64,000 nt of DNA from Arthrobacter pityocampae (GTDB lineage: Bacteria; Actinomycetota; Actinomycetes; Actinomycetales; Micrococcaceae): the NCBI RefSeq assembly GCF_002927275.1, contig NZ_PRKW01000001.1, forward strand, positions 1 to 64,000. The letters are read 5' to 3'. Shown here piece by piece: positions 25,074-33,477 of the stretch. Under the pieces are notes generated by a model. That model did not search any database. It saw only the letters and a list, made by a program, of their open reading frames with translations, and was not told the DNA's origin. Positions within the stretch are counted from its first letter, which is position 1. Every line of letters begins with the position of its first letter. Position numbers and translations under genes: made by a program.

Positions 25074-25421
25074 TCATCCAGGCGGCGCTATGGCGCGGAC
25101 CTTATTGTTGCGCCTGTCATGGGTGAGTTCCACCATCCCCATCGCTTCCAGCAGGGGCGGCAGGTACATCCCGAAGCGTCCCCGGTAACCGGGCCTGAGC
25201 CCGTACCAGCCACCGACCGGGTTCGAGGGATCCCTACCCCAGGACTCCACGCTGCCCTCCGCTGCCGGCCTGGTCTCGTCCGACGCGCCCAGCGGCACCC
25301 AGCCGCCCTGCTACAGCAACCACGCGTGAAGGTCCTCCACAGCGCTCATCCGGTATTTCAGGGTGGTCGACCCCACTTGGCACACCAGGGCCGGCGGGTC
25401 AGTCTCAGGATCCCGATACAT
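25074..25421 (-). pseudogene. Conserved small protein interrupted by an in-frame TAG
   Basis: From ATG 25421 the frame reads MYRDPETDPPALVCQVGSTT, then 'LKYRMSAVEDLHAWLL', TAG at 25313-25311, then 'QGGWVPLGASDETRPA' and 'VGGWYGLRPGYRGRFGMYLP' to a stop at 25074. The two halves form one 114-residue protein. It looks like a family common in actinobacteria ('NPVGGWYGLKxGxRGRFGxYxPPLLExLGL'), possibly DUF6855, which I recall only loosely. The last part resembles a winged-helix tail. The stop could come from CAG by one C-to-T change. A GTG at 25298 could still give a shorter product. Confidence 0.6.
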
Positions 25422-25596
25422 CGTGTAGGCGGATGACCACGGAGCCGTCACGAGCCGCCATGGATCATCTTTCGTACCTGCGACCACCTCGGGCCTCCCT
25501 GCTCGTATCGGACGGGAGCCTCAGCGTACGCCGAGAAGCCGCACACTTCTGCCCCCACCATGTCCGAGGAATCACACATGATGATGGCGCGCCTTG

Positions 25597-26319
25597 TCAT
25601 GTGGCGGCGGCAGCCGTCGCGGAGTCTGGTTTTTGGGGCAGGGGGTGGGTGAGCCCGTCGAGGACCCGGTGCAGTCCCCAAAGATACTGTTCGGTGGACA
25701 CGTAGCGGGCCATGACCTCGGCGGTCGACGCGGAGAGCGGGTAAGTCTCGGCCGTTATCGAGGAGAAGCCTGCCTGCCTTGCCTTGATGCGTTCGGCTTC
25801 GGGAGGTGCCTGGCGGATGTCGCCGAGATCCGCCACGTCCAGGGCGATCGACCCGAAGACGTAGACGACCAGCAGGTAGGCGGCTTTCGCCGCGTCCGTG
25901 GGTGAGAGCCCTGCACTGGCGAGGACTTCCATCAGCCGCTCGTTCAGGGCGAGGGCGCGAGGACCGTCCATGGGGCCGCCGATCATCAAACCGACTGCGC
26001 CCGGATGGGCCTTGAGGCGCTCCCGCAGTTCGATGGCGATGAGTTCGATCCGCCGACGCCAGGGAATCTCCGGGTCCGCGAACGCCGCGTGATCGACCTG
26101 CCCGAACAGATGCTCGACGGTCGCCTTGACGACGGCGGCCTTGTCCGGGAAGTACGTGTAGACCGCGTTCGGGGCTACCCCGATCCGTGCCGCGATACCC
26201 CGGATGGACGCAGCAGTGACGCCGCCTTCGTCCAACAGACTGAGGGCGGCCTCCACGATGTCCTGCTCGGTCGAGACCCGTCGTGGGCCGCGACGGAAAC
26301 CCTTGAACTGCTCTGCCAC
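25597..26319 (-). CDS. TetR-family regulator with C-terminal ligand domain
   Basis: A 240-residue repressor. The N-terminal HTH is 'ASIRGIAARIGVAPNAVYTY' followed by 'FPDKAAVV'. The C-terminal domain is of the TetR_C type found in tetracycline-class regulators ('RRRIELIAIELRERLKAHPG...GLMIGGPMDGPRAL'). It is divergent from a three-gene membrane/oxidoreductase operon starting at 26409. The intergenic region holds two palindromes (26350-26382) that are likely operators. An unknown ligand presumably relieves repression of the operon. Confidence 0.88.
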   Translation of the reverse strand: MAEQFKGFRRGPRRVSTEQDIVEAALSLLDEGGVTAASIRGIAARIGVAPNAVYTYFPDKAAVVKATVEHLFGQVDHAAFADPEIPWRRRIELIAIELRERLKAHPGAVGLMIGGPMDGPRALALNERLMEVLASAGLSPTDAAKAAYLLVVYVFGSIALDVADLGDIRQAPPEAERIKARQAGFSSITAETYPLSASTAEVMARYVSTEQYLWGLHRVLDGLTHPLPQKPDSATAAAAT

Positions 26320-26349
26320 GTCCGGGGCTCCTTACCCTTGACACTGTTC

Positions 26350-26382
26350 TGTACAGGGTACACGATTTGTACACCGTACAAA
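26350..26382. promoter_or_regulatory. Two TetR-type palindromic operators
   Basis: TGTAC-AGG-GTACA (26350-26362) and TTTGTAC-ACC-GTACAAA (26366-26382) lie side by side in the TetR/operon intergenic region. The core TGTAC-NNN-GTACA also occurs twice upstream of the second TetR gene at 63781-63831. They overlap the region where divergent promoters must lie. Confidence 0.7.
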
Positions 26383-26408
26383 TTTGGTCTCGGGAAGCAG
26401 CTTTCACC

Positions 26409-27215
26409 ATGAGAACTACCAGTACTACCGGGCGCCTGGGCCGGCTCACGGGCCTCCTCTTCGTGATCAGCGCCCTCGCCTTCGCGGCGGCGGCAACACT
26501 GCTGACCATCGCCTTCGACTGGCCGGACATCCTCCGGGAACCGGCAGAGGTCGTCCTGCAGGCCTTCGCCGCCGGCGGACCCGGTCTGGTCTGGCTCTGG
26601 TTCGCGACGGCCTGGGCCTACGGCCTCCTCGCCGTTCCCGTCCTCCTCCTCCCCGCCGCCCTGGGCCTCCGATCCAGCCCCGCGCTGCAGGTAGCAACCT
26701 CGGTGGGCGCGGTCTCGGTGCTCGTCTCCCTCATCGGATTCCTCCGCTGGGTGTTCGTCGTCCCACCCCTCGCCGACTCCCACGCGACCGGCGATGCCCA
26801 GACCCAGGCGGCGGTGGAGGCAGCCTGGACCGCCCAGCACCAGTTCGGAGGAGCACTGCTGGGAGAACACCTGGGCCAACTGCTCGTCATCGGCTGGTCG
26901 GTCACGCTCAGCGTCATCATCCTGCGCAGCGGGGCCCTCCCCCGCTGGCTCGGCGCCGCAGGCATCGCCGCCAGCGCCATCTATCTGCTCAACCAGGGCG
27001 ACATCCTCTCCACCGCGGTGCCCGGATTCCCCGTCTGGGACCTGGCGGGGCTGATCGGCAGCACCGCCTGGGGCCTCTGGATCGCCGCGCTCGGCGTCAC
27101 CCTGCTCACCCGGACCGCCCCCGGGCACTCCGACACCGCCGACGAACCGGCCCCCGCGTCAATCCCCCGGACCCCCACCACCGGCGGGCCGGCTCACACC
27201 GGCCGTAGGAACTGA
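26409..27215 (+). CDS. DUF4386-like multi-pass membrane protein
   Basis: A 268-residue protein with six or seven hydrophobic segments and a Pro/Thr-rich cytoplasmic tail. It opens MRTTSTTGRLGRLTGLLFVI and contains 'IGFLRWVFVVPPLADSHA' and a central 'QHQFGGALLGEHLGQLLVIG'. This matches the DUF4386 layout. The frame runs 14 codons further upstream, but those overlap the TetR operator, so ATG 26409 is preferred. It is the first gene of a three-gene operon (next gene 5 bp downstream) controlled by the divergent TetR regulator. Confidence 0.78.
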   Translation: MRTTSTTGRLGRLTGLLFVISALAFAAAATLLTIAFDWPDILREPAEVVLQAFAAGGPGLVWLWFATAWAYGLLAVPVLLLPAALGLRSSPALQVATSVGAVSVLVSLIGFLRWVFVVPPLADSHATGDAQTQAAVEAAWTAQHQFGGALLGEHLGQLLVIGWSVTLSVIILRSGALPRWLGAAGIAASAIYLLNQGDILSTAVPGFPVWDLAGLIGSTAWGLWIAALGVTLLTRTAPGHSDTADEPAPASIPRTPTTGGPAHTGRRN

Positions 27216-27220
27216 TCCTC

Positions 27221-27820
27221 ATGACATACACCCCCACCTCCCGCGCCCCTTTCCTGCGCACCTGGCTCATCTGGGTCGCCGGCTTCCTTGCGTTTCCCCT
27301 TGCCGGGCTCATCGGCACCCTCGTCATCGGCCGCGTCGACGACCCGATCGCTGCGCTGACCGGCGGCGCGATCACCGGGCTCGTCCTCGGCACTGGCCAG
27401 ACCCTGACCAGCAGCCACCGCCTGCGGGCCAGCAGATGGATACCCGCGACCACCGTGGGCCTGAGCGCAGGCTTGCTCGTCGGCACCTCCGCCGTGGATT
27501 ACCGCACCTCCCTCGCCGACCTCGCCCTGATGGGTGCCCTCAACGGCCTCGTCGTGGGCGCCTGCCAGGCGGCCGCCCTACCACCCGGGGGACGCAGGCG
27601 CTGGGTCTGGACCCCGATCGCGTCGATCCTGTGGGCACTGGGTTGGACTGTTACGACCCTCCTGATGGTCAGCGTCGACGAACAGTTCATCGTCTTCGGC
27701 GCCAGCGGAGCCCTCGTCTTCGCCGCGCTCTCCGGGCTCGCCCTGTACTGGCTCGTCCCCGCCCGGACCGACGCCGACACGCCTGCAGAGTTTCCGACGA
27801 CGACGGCGGCGACGCCATGA
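27221..27820 (+). CDS. Six-TM membrane protein of unknown function
   Basis: A 199-residue hydrophobic protein with about six membrane segments. Repeated Gly-rich helices such as 'GGAITGLVLGTGQTLTSSHR' and 'GALNGLVVGACQAAALPPGG' suggest an internal duplication of three helices. It starts 5 bp after the preceding gene and its stop overlaps the next start (ATGA), so all three are co-translated. I recognise no catalytic motif. Confidence 0.7.
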   Translation: MTYTPTSRAPFLRTWLIWVAGFLAFPLAGLIGTLVIGRVDDPIAALTGGAITGLVLGTGQTLTSSHRLRASRWIPATTVGLSAGLLVGTSAVDYRTSLADLALMGALNGLVVGACQAAALPPGGRRRWVWTPIASILWALGWTVTTLLMVSVDEQFIVFGASGALVFAALSGLALYWLVPARTDADTPAEFPTTTAATP

Positions 27821-28776
27821 GCGCCGGGCTGCACGTCATCTTCGGCACCGGAGCGGCCGGTCTCGCCACCTTCGACGCGCTCCGTCGCCGCGGCCGCACC
27901 GTGCGACTCATCAACCGCTCCGGCCACGCCCCTGTCGGCGCCGACGTCGAGGTCCTCGCCGGCGACGTCAGGGACACCTCGTTCGCCATCGACGCAGCCC
28001 GTGGCGCCGCCGTCGTCTACCAGACCCTCAATCCGCCGTACTCCCAATGGAGTCAGCAGTTCCCAGCCCTGCAGGCCGGCGTACTCGCCGCTGCCGAAGA
28101 GGCCGGCGCACGCCTGGTGAGCCTGGAGAACGTCTACATGTACGGGCGTCCCGCAGGACGCCCGCTCACCGAGGACCGCGAGAACAACGCCCACACCGTC
28201 AAGGGGCGACTCCGGGCGGGTATGGCCGAGGAACTACTCGCAGCGCACAGGGCCGGCCGCGTCGAGATCAGCATCGGCCGGGCGTCGGACTACTTCGGCC
28301 CCCGCGGCGGGGCCCAATCCAACCTCGGCGACCGCGTCTTCCCCGCCGCACTCAACGGCAGAACCGCGACGGTCCTCGGTAACCCCGACCAGCCGCACAC
28401 CTACACCTACCTCCCCGACATCGGTGAGGGCCTCGCCCTGCTCGGGGAACACACTGATGCCCCAGGGAGGATCTGGCACCTGCCCAACGACCCCGACACC
28501 CGCACCACACGCCAACTCGTCCACATCATCTACCGGCAGGCCGGCCACGACCACTCCAGACTCCGTGCCGTCCCACCGCTGCTGCTCCGCGCCCTCGGCC
28601 TGGTGAACCCCACCGTGCGCGAACTCCTCGAGATGCAGTACCAGTTCGAGGAACCCTTCATCGTCGACAGCAGCACAATCGCCCATCACCTCGGCATCGC
28701 CGCCACCCCGATCGAACAAGCCATCACCGAGACGCTCGAGGACTACCGCGAGACACCCGGCTCGCCCGCACCCTGA
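27817..28776 (+). CDS. NAD-dependent epimerase/dehydratase (SDR-type) family protein
   Basis: A 319-residue extended short-chain dehydrogenase-like protein. The nucleotide-binding turn is 'VIFGTGAAGLATFDALRRRG' (GxGxxG). Other segments are 'VEVLAGDVRDTSFAIDAARG' and 'LENVYMYGRPAGRPLTED', where the usual YxxxK active site would lie; here Y-M-Y-G. No clear K four residues after a Tyr is seen in that segment, so catalysis may be altered, as in NmrA/atypical SDRs. It is the last gene of the TetR-linked operon, with a start overlapping the previous stop. Role unknown. Confidence 0.82.
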   Translation: MSAGLHVIFGTGAAGLATFDALRRRGRTVRLINRSGHAPVGADVEVLAGDVRDTSFAIDAARGAAVVYQTLNPPYSQWSQQFPALQAGVLAAAEEAGARLVSLENVYMYGRPAGRPLTEDRENNAHTVKGRLRAGMAEELLAAHRAGRVEISIGRASDYFGPRGGAQSNLGDRVFPAALNGRTATVLGNPDQPHTYTYLPDIGEGLALLGEHTDAPGRIWHLPNDPDTRTTRQLVHIIYRQAGHDHSRLRAVPPLLLRALGLVNPTVRELLEMQYQFEEPFIVDSSTIAHHLGIAATPIEQAITETLEDYRETPGSPAP

Positions 28777-28798
28777 ATCGATGCGCACATCCGAGTGC

Positions 28799-29110
28799 TC
28801 TTCGGCTCGGTGAGCCCGCTCGTGCCGGCACTGATCGCGATCGGACTCACGGCCATGATCGTGTGGGGGTACCTGATGCGGATCAAACACCGCCCCACCC
28901 GCTGCACCGACGGCGAGCGACTCCGTCTCGGTCGGCCAGCGGCCCGAGGCGTCCTGGAGGCTGTACCCCTCTGGGACACCGCGCTTGGCACTGTCGCTAG
29001 CCTTCGTCATCGGACTCTTCACACCACTGCTGGGCCTCAGCCTCCTCGCATTACTCGCCATCGACACCCTCATCGGTTATCAGCAGCACCCGACAGAGGG
29101 GGCGCTGAAG
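28799..29110 (+). other. Membrane-protein-like relics in a gap
   Basis: This 330-bp gap after the epimerase gene has no intact gene. A frame from GTG 28799 gives a hydrophobic start (LVPALIAIGLTAMIVWGYLM). In another frame near 28995 there is 'LAFVIGLFTPLLGLSLLALL' and 'AIDTLIGYQQ', which resembles a transmembrane helix of a DoxX-type protein. These are probably remnants of one frameshifted gene, but the evidence is slight. Confidence 0.25.
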
Positions 29111-29279
29111 GTTGGGCCGCCCGCGAAACAATCTCGAGCGCGGGTGCCGAGAATGACATGTGGTGTTCCCCGGACCGTGTCCTGGAGCTACGTGCTGTTC
29201 AACTCGCCGCCGGTACAGTTCGAGTCATGGCAGCAGTCGGTCACGCGCGGATCTCGATGCCCATCCTGCGCACGCGCTC

Positions 29280-29483
29280 CGGGCATTGAAGACCAGAAAC
29301 TTGCAAATCATCACCCTTTTCGTTCGGGAGGGCTACGACAGTGCCGCTACCGCGCAAATCCTGCGTTCTGCCCAGGGGACCGCGCAAACCAGAGTGCGCT
29401 GGGCCAGGCATCGACTACGCGCCCAGCTCCTGAACCCTTCACCGACACGACCACTCACACGGTCCCAGGAAGGACAGCCATGA
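29280..29483 (+). pseudogene. Sigma-70 factor region 4 fragment
   Basis: The frame reads 'RALKTRNLQIITLFVREGYD', 'SAATAQILRSAQGTAQTRVR' and 'WARHRLRAQLL', the region 4 helix-turn-helix of an ECF-type sigma factor. The region 2 part is missing upstream, and no start with a good context is present. Its TGA overlaps the ATG of the next gene (29480-29483), so the original operon order sigma factor then membrane protein is still visible. Confidence 0.65.
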
Positions 29484-30244
29484 CAATCGACCCGATGGAT
29501 CCCGTCGTCGGCGAGAAAGGGCGCCTCGCCCTGGTCGAGCACGTCGCCGTCACCTCACCGATCCGCAGGCGCCAGCGGTGGTGGTGGATCGGGGTCGGCG
29601 TGTTCGCCGGCGTCGGACTCATCGGGGGCGTCGGAGCAACCGCAGCAGGTTCCCTCATCGAGCCGGGCGCGGACATCGTGACCGGCTACGGAAACCCGGT
29701 CACCGGGACCTACACCGGCTCCCACACCATCGAACTGGGCGGCACGCCCGACAGCGCGACCTCCATCATGGTCGAACTGACCTGCCTCAGCGGCGGCATC
29801 GTCTACCTGCCTGACGGAACGGGCACCATCTGCCCAGACCTCGGGGCCGGCATGACATCTCGGACTCCCCTGACCTTATCGGCGGAGCAGGATTCACTCG
29901 AGGTCAGGACCAGCGATCCGACTGTCGGCTTTCACGCACACATCATCTATACGGGCATGACCCCGACGGAGTGGGCGGTGAACGAGAACAGCGACACCTA
30001 CGGTGCCACCAACACCCGCGGCGAGCCGGACCTCATCTCGGTCATGACCACCGAGGGGCGCCTCGGCTACATCTACGCCGACCAACTCAGCGAGGCATCC
30101 GGCCGGACTGCAGCCAAAGACTTCACCAGCCCAGCCGCCGCCCTCGCCTGGCAAGAGGAGCGAGAAGGAACAGCGGCAATGATCGCGATCTACGAGTCCG
30201 ACGGCCAGACAGTCATCGGCGAGTTCGAAGCTGGACGCTGGTAA
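29480..30244 (+). CDS. Single-pass membrane protein downstream of a sigma factor relic
   Basis: A 254-residue protein. The cytoplasmic N-terminus of about 36 residues (MTIDPMDPVVGEKGRLALVE) ends in a basic patch (RRRQRWWW). One membrane helix (about 37-56, 'IGVGVFAGVGLIGGVGAT') and a beta-rich extracellular domain with two Cys follow. AGGAAGGA lies just upstream of the ATG. The position directly after a sigma factor, with ATGA overlap, is that of anti-sigma factors, but I see no anti-sigma HxxxCxxC motif. The function is therefore unassigned; it may have lost its partner. Confidence 0.65.
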   Translation: MTIDPMDPVVGEKGRLALVEHVAVTSPIRRRQRWWWIGVGVFAGVGLIGGVGATAAGSLIEPGADIVTGYGNPVTGTYTGSHTIELGGTPDSATSIMVELTCLSGGIVYLPDGTGTICPDLGAGMTSRTPLTLSAEQDSLEVRTSDPTVGFHAHIIYTGMTPTEWAVNENSDTYGATNTRGEPDLISVMTTEGRLGYIYADQLSEASGRTAAKDFTSPAAALAWQEEREGTAAMIAIYESDGQTVIGEFEAGRW

Positions 30245-30353
30245 AGACCTACTTCCGTCAGGACAGCGGCCGACTCCCTTCGAAACCCGCAACGGGACCC
30301 GCTTGTAGAGCGCTTCGTCTTTCTCCGGTTCAGGATCGTTACTCGTTGCCGGG

Positions 30354-30734
30354 CTATGCGGGTGTTCTGCGGACGCGTTGGGGTGAGCTCCTGGGGATGC
30401 GTTCGACGAGTCCGCGGGCTTCGAGGTCGACTTTGGTGTAGCGGACGTAGTTGGAGAGCCGCCCGGCGGGGAAGGCCGGGTGGGAGCCGAGCCGGGTTTG
30501 CGCTTCGTTGACGATGACCTGCAGGGCCACGGTGCCGTCGTCGGCGGCGAAGGCGTCGATCGTGGTCAGGATGACGTCGACGAGCAGGTCGTACTGTTCG
30601 AGCGCGATGGCCCAGCCGTCCAGGCCATCGGGCCGGGTCGCGTTGAACATCTGCACGCGCCCGCGTTCCCGGGCGAGTGCGTCCTCGGCCCACGCCCGCG
30701 GGCTGACTGCCGCCGAGTGCGGGTCAGCGGACAT
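30354..30734 (-). CDS. DUF6958-like protein (126 aa)
   Basis: A soluble 126-residue protein opening MSADPHSAAVSPRAWAEDAL. Its centre is helical, and its end is highly conserved ('GRLSNYVRYTKVDLEARGLV' and 'ERIPRSSPQRVR') and looks like a winged-helix part. The end is duplicated as a relic at 24446-24610. Its start overlaps the end of the SRPBCC gene by 11 bp, so the two are cotranscribed. The assignment to DUF6958 is from memory. Confidence 0.65.
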   Translation of the reverse strand: MSADPHSAAVSPRAWAEDALARERGRVQMFNATRPDGLDGWAIALEQYDLLVDVILTTIDAFAADDGTVALQVIVNEAQTRLGSHPAFPAGRLSNYVRYTKVDLEARGLVERIPRSSPQRVRRTPA

Positions 30735-31190
30735 GCGTGGCCTCGACGAGGTCCTTGAGTTGCTGCAGGTCCTTCACATGCAGCGGGCGGATCGTGCGGC
30801 GTAGCCACCGGTTCGCCAAGGGCTTCACGATGCGGGGCACGGGAGGTTCGACCTCGAAGGCCAGGGACACCCGGGTCCGTGCCGGCGCCACGGGATCGAT
30901 GTGGAAGTCGACGCGCGGGCACACCCAGCGACCCCGGGGGCCCCGATTGCGCATCACGTTCCGAATGACACCGGGGTTCGCCGAGACCAGGGTCTGGCGG
31001 CCCTGCTCGACGCCCTTCGAATCGGTGAAGACGATCTGCGAACCGGGGCTCGTCCCGTCCCCGTCGACCCGGCAGGTGAACCCGGTGGCTTCGGGCCACG
31101 CCGACCATCGCATCAGGGTGTTCTGATTACGAACAACCTGGTGGACGACGTCCCGGGGGCTTCGATGATGATGGTCTCGGTCCACCCCAT
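30724..31190 (-). pseudogene. SRPBCC/START-like ligand-binding protein with early frameshift
   Basis: ATG 31190 opens 'MGWTETIIIEAP', the expected start of an SRPBCC protein. A run of five G (31155-31159 on the + strand) then throws it out of frame. The rest is in the next frame: 'RDVVHQVVRNQNTLMRWSAW', 'GFTCRVDGDGTSPGSQIVFT', to a stop at 30724. Adding one base in the run gives E-A-P-R-D-V-V. Total would be about 155 residues, normal for the family. Divergent from a MarR gene that is also frameshifted. Assembly error in the homopolymer is the main alternative to real loss of function. Confidence 0.7.
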
Positions 31191-31244
31191 GACACCCTCC
31201 CAAAGCTTGTAGTCGAATTAGTTGACTGCAATTTTGTCGAGCTA

Positions 31245-31674
31245 ATGGACTTTGACACGCAGCATCTTTTGCTTCTGGCCTGTCGGGCGCGCGGGGCGGC
31301 CTTCGACGCCCATGACGCCCTCGTGGCCCGGCAGTTGGGGGTGTCGCGGACCGTGCTGCGGCTCCTCAACCGGTTGGAGGGCGGGTGACGTGCAGGTGGA
31401 CCTTGCGCACCACCTGCACGTCACCCGCGCTGCGGTGACCACGATCGTGGATCGTCTGGCCGCGGCAGGGCTGGTTGTCCGCGAGTCGTCTCCGGTGGAT
31501 CGTCGGGTGAAACTGGTGACACTGACCCCGAAGACGTGGCAGGTCTTGGGCCTGCACTACCGCCCTGCCGGCCAGCGTGTCCTCGCGCTCACCGAAACAA
31601 TGCCACCGACGGACGTCGACCGCCTGACTCAGCACCTCTCATCAATCACCGAGGCGCTCACCTCAGACTCCTGA
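31245..31674 (+). pseudogene. MarR-family regulator with internal frameshift
   Basis: ATG 31245 gives 'MDFDTQHLLLLACRARGAAF' up to 'LRLLNRLEGG', then TGA at 31386. The next frame continues with 'GDVQVDLAHHLHVTRAAVTT', 'IVDRLAAAGLVVRESSPVDR' (recognition helix and wing of a MarR protein) and a helical end to 31674. One base inserted near 31384 would restore a protein of about 142 residues. The dimerisation helices and the winged helix are intact across the break. It lies divergent from the SRPBCC gene. The AT-rich intergenic region has an imperfect palindrome (GTCGAATTAGTTGAC). Confidence 0.68.
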
Positions 31675-31760
31675 AGATTTGCCTGTCCCCGCTGGGGGCT
31701 CCCTAAGCGACAACGCCCAGGAGCGCGGGCGAGTTCGGACTCGACGCGTACCTGCACGGC

Positions 31761-32009
31761 ATGTATCTGCTAGCAGCCGCGGACCGAGACCTCATCGCTA
31801 TGGCCCTGAACGAAATGATCGACGACCTGCTCCAACACCCCAGGGCGGCCTGCTCCTACGACACCCCCGCGAACCTGGGAACCGTTTTTCCGACAGCCTC
31901 TATCCATCGCGCGTTGTTCAGTGTCCAGCGAGGCACGGGTGAGAGCGGGGCAGGGCAAGAGCCGGGCTTCACTTCTTTGTTCGGCAGTAGGCTGATCGTG
32001 ACAGGTTGA
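31761..32009 (+). CDS. Small hypothetical, possibly a fragment
   Basis: An 82-residue frame whose first 40 residues (MYLLAAADRDLIAMALNEMI) look genuinely coded and helical. The upstream codons in frame (EFGLDAYLHG) also look coded, but no start is found there. The last 30 residues lose that character. It is probably the remains of a slightly longer gene whose start was lost; no family is recognised. Confidence 0.35.
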   Translation: MYLLAAADRDLIAMALNEMIDDLLQHPRAACSYDTPANLGTVFPTASIHRALFSVQRGTGESGAGQEPGFTSLFGSRLIVTG

Positions 32010-32061
32010 AGTGGTCCCGGTGAGGCGGGCACCGCCTCTCGATCCTTCAGGAGGATTTGCC

Positions 32062-32559
32062 ATGACTGGAACATCGCGACTGGCCGGCATCGCCAGGGCC
32101 GCGGGAACCGGTGCCGCAGCCGGGCTTGTGGGAGCGGGAGCGATGGTGGTGAGCGAAAGACTTGAGCAAGCGATCACCCACCGGCCCAACTCTTACGTGC
32201 CGGCCCGTGCCCTGCTCACCCTGATCGGTCGACACCCCAGCGATGAGGCCAGCCCGCCCGGGTGGAACAACATCATGCACTGGGCCACCGGCGGTGCTCT
32301 CGGCGCGCTGCGCGGGGTTTGGGCAGTGACCGGCATTCGCGGCGCCCAAGCCAATCTCTGGCACACTGTGGTGCGCTTGGCTTTTGATCAAACCATTGAA
32401 AACGCCACCGGCGTCGGAGCGCCGCCTGCCTCGTGGCCTGCCGAGGAGAAGATCGTCGACATAGGCCATAAGGCACTATATTCCGTCGTCACGGGGATAG
32501 CGGCAGACCGGATGCTGCCCCCTTCGCTGGCCTCGACGCGGGGACGCACCAGCCACTGA
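32062..32559 (+). CDS. Hypothetical membrane-associated protein (165 aa)
   Basis: Starts at ATG 32062 after a clear CAGGAGG site. The N-terminus has a Gly/Ala-rich hydrophobic helix (ARAAGTGAAAGLVGAGAMVV) followed by 'SERLEQAITHRPNSYVPARA'. Two further semi-hydrophobic Gly-rich stretches (TGGALGALRGVWAVTG and VVTGIAADRM) suggest a small membrane protein distantly like the YagU/DUF1440 group. I am not certain of that. Complete gene, monocistronic, function unknown. Confidence 0.6.
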   Translation: MTGTSRLAGIARAAGTGAAAGLVGAGAMVVSERLEQAITHRPNSYVPARALLTLIGRHPSDEASPPGWNNIMHWATGGALGALRGVWAVTGIRGAQANLWHTVVRLAFDQTIENATGVGAPPASWPAEEKIVDIGHKALYSVVTGIAADRMLPPSLASTRGRTSH

Positions 32560-32708
32560 TGACCCGGCCAGAGACTGGCTTGGGACTCCGGTCCCCCACG
32601 AGCCGACATGGGACCGGTATGGACGACACGACCGCGGACTGAGCCCTGTTCGTTGTGGCCGGCGCAGCGTTCCTTCCGGAGCTGATCGAAGCATCCGGCG
32701 CGAGGAAC

Positions 32709-33233
32709 TTACTGTGTGGTGTGGCGGTCCTCAATAGGTGCCTCGGTGCCAGTAGTGGCGACGATCAAGGCGCGCATGGCGCGATTCAGGTCGTCGACGT
32801 TTTCTCGGGTCAGGTTCAGGCGTCTCATCATGATTCCGGGTACCGAGAGTGCGCGCTCCCGAAGATCAGTGCCAGCTGTAGTGAGGTCTACCGCTAGGGC
32901 ACGTTCATTGCCTTCAACTCGTTGCCGCGTGATGTACTCCAACGCTTCGAGGCGTTTGAGCATCGGGGACAGGGTCGCCGATTCAATGAGGAGATCATCG
33001 CTCAGCGATTTCACAGTCCGTGGATGGCGTTCCCAGAGAGCGAGCATTACCAGGTATTGCGGGTGGGTGAGATTGAGCTCCTGCAGCACAGGACGGTAAG
33101 AACTGACCACGCTGCGCGAGGCCACTGACAGCGCAAAGCACAATTGGCGTTCAAGCAGGAGGTCGTCGTCCGCGTTGGGGCCGAAACGGCTAGGATCCTC
33201 AGCGCGAGCTGCCTGAGTGGGCGTACTCATCAC
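32709..33233 (-). CDS. OhrR-like MarR-family peroxide sensor
   Basis: A 174-residue MarR protein. It has the OhrR signature 'RQLCFALSVASRSVVSSYRP' with the peroxide-sensing Cys at C32, then 'LNLTHPQYLVMLALWE' and the winged helix 'ESATLSPMLKRLEALEYI'. OhrR repressors sense organic hydroperoxides through that Cys and usually control an ohr peroxidase. No ohr gene is adjacent here. Instead it is the second gene of a two-gene unit behind a 70-residue protein, with overlapping TGATG. A palindrome upstream of that unit (33478-33491) is the likely operator. Confidence 0.85.
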   Translation of the reverse strand: MMSTPTQAARAEDPSRFGPNADDDLLLERQLCFALSVASRSVVSSYRPVLQELNLTHPQYLVMLALWERHPRTVKSLSDDLLIESATLSPMLKRLEALEYITRQRVEGNERALAVDLTTAGTDLRERALSVPGIMMRRLNLTRENVDDLNRAMRALIVATTGTEAPIEDRHTTQ

Positions 33234-33442
33234 TCGGGCGTGCGGGTGGTCAGGTAGGTCGAACCATCAGCATTGCGAACGACCTGCCACTGCTCCAGTT
33301 CATGCTGGCGCCCCTGCTGAGCCGCATCATTGCGATACACCACCGAACCTGCGGTGGTGCCCTGGGCTGCTGGTCCGAAGAACATCTGCAGTTTGCTGGT
33401 GGCACTCATGAATCGGTGCACGAACGACGACTTCTGTGCCAT
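33230..33442 (-). CDS. Small hypothetical protein cotranscribed with the OhrR-like gene
   Basis: A 70-residue soluble protein: MAQKSSFVHRFMSATSKLQM, then 'FFGPAAQGTTAGSVVYRNDA' and a polar C-terminus with 'EQWQVVRNADGSTYLTTRTP'. Its stop overlaps the start of the regulator gene. It is a compact, charged protein with a mid-segment Gly/Ala turn. I have no family. A role in the same stress response is plausible from operon position only. Confidence 0.6.
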   Translation of the reverse strand: MAQKSSFVHRFMSATSKLQMFFGPAAQGTTAGSVVYRNDAAQQGRQHELEQWQVVRNADGSTYLTTRTPE

Positions 33443-33477
33443 GGGGCTTCCTTCGTAGAGCGGCGCGCACCAAGATT

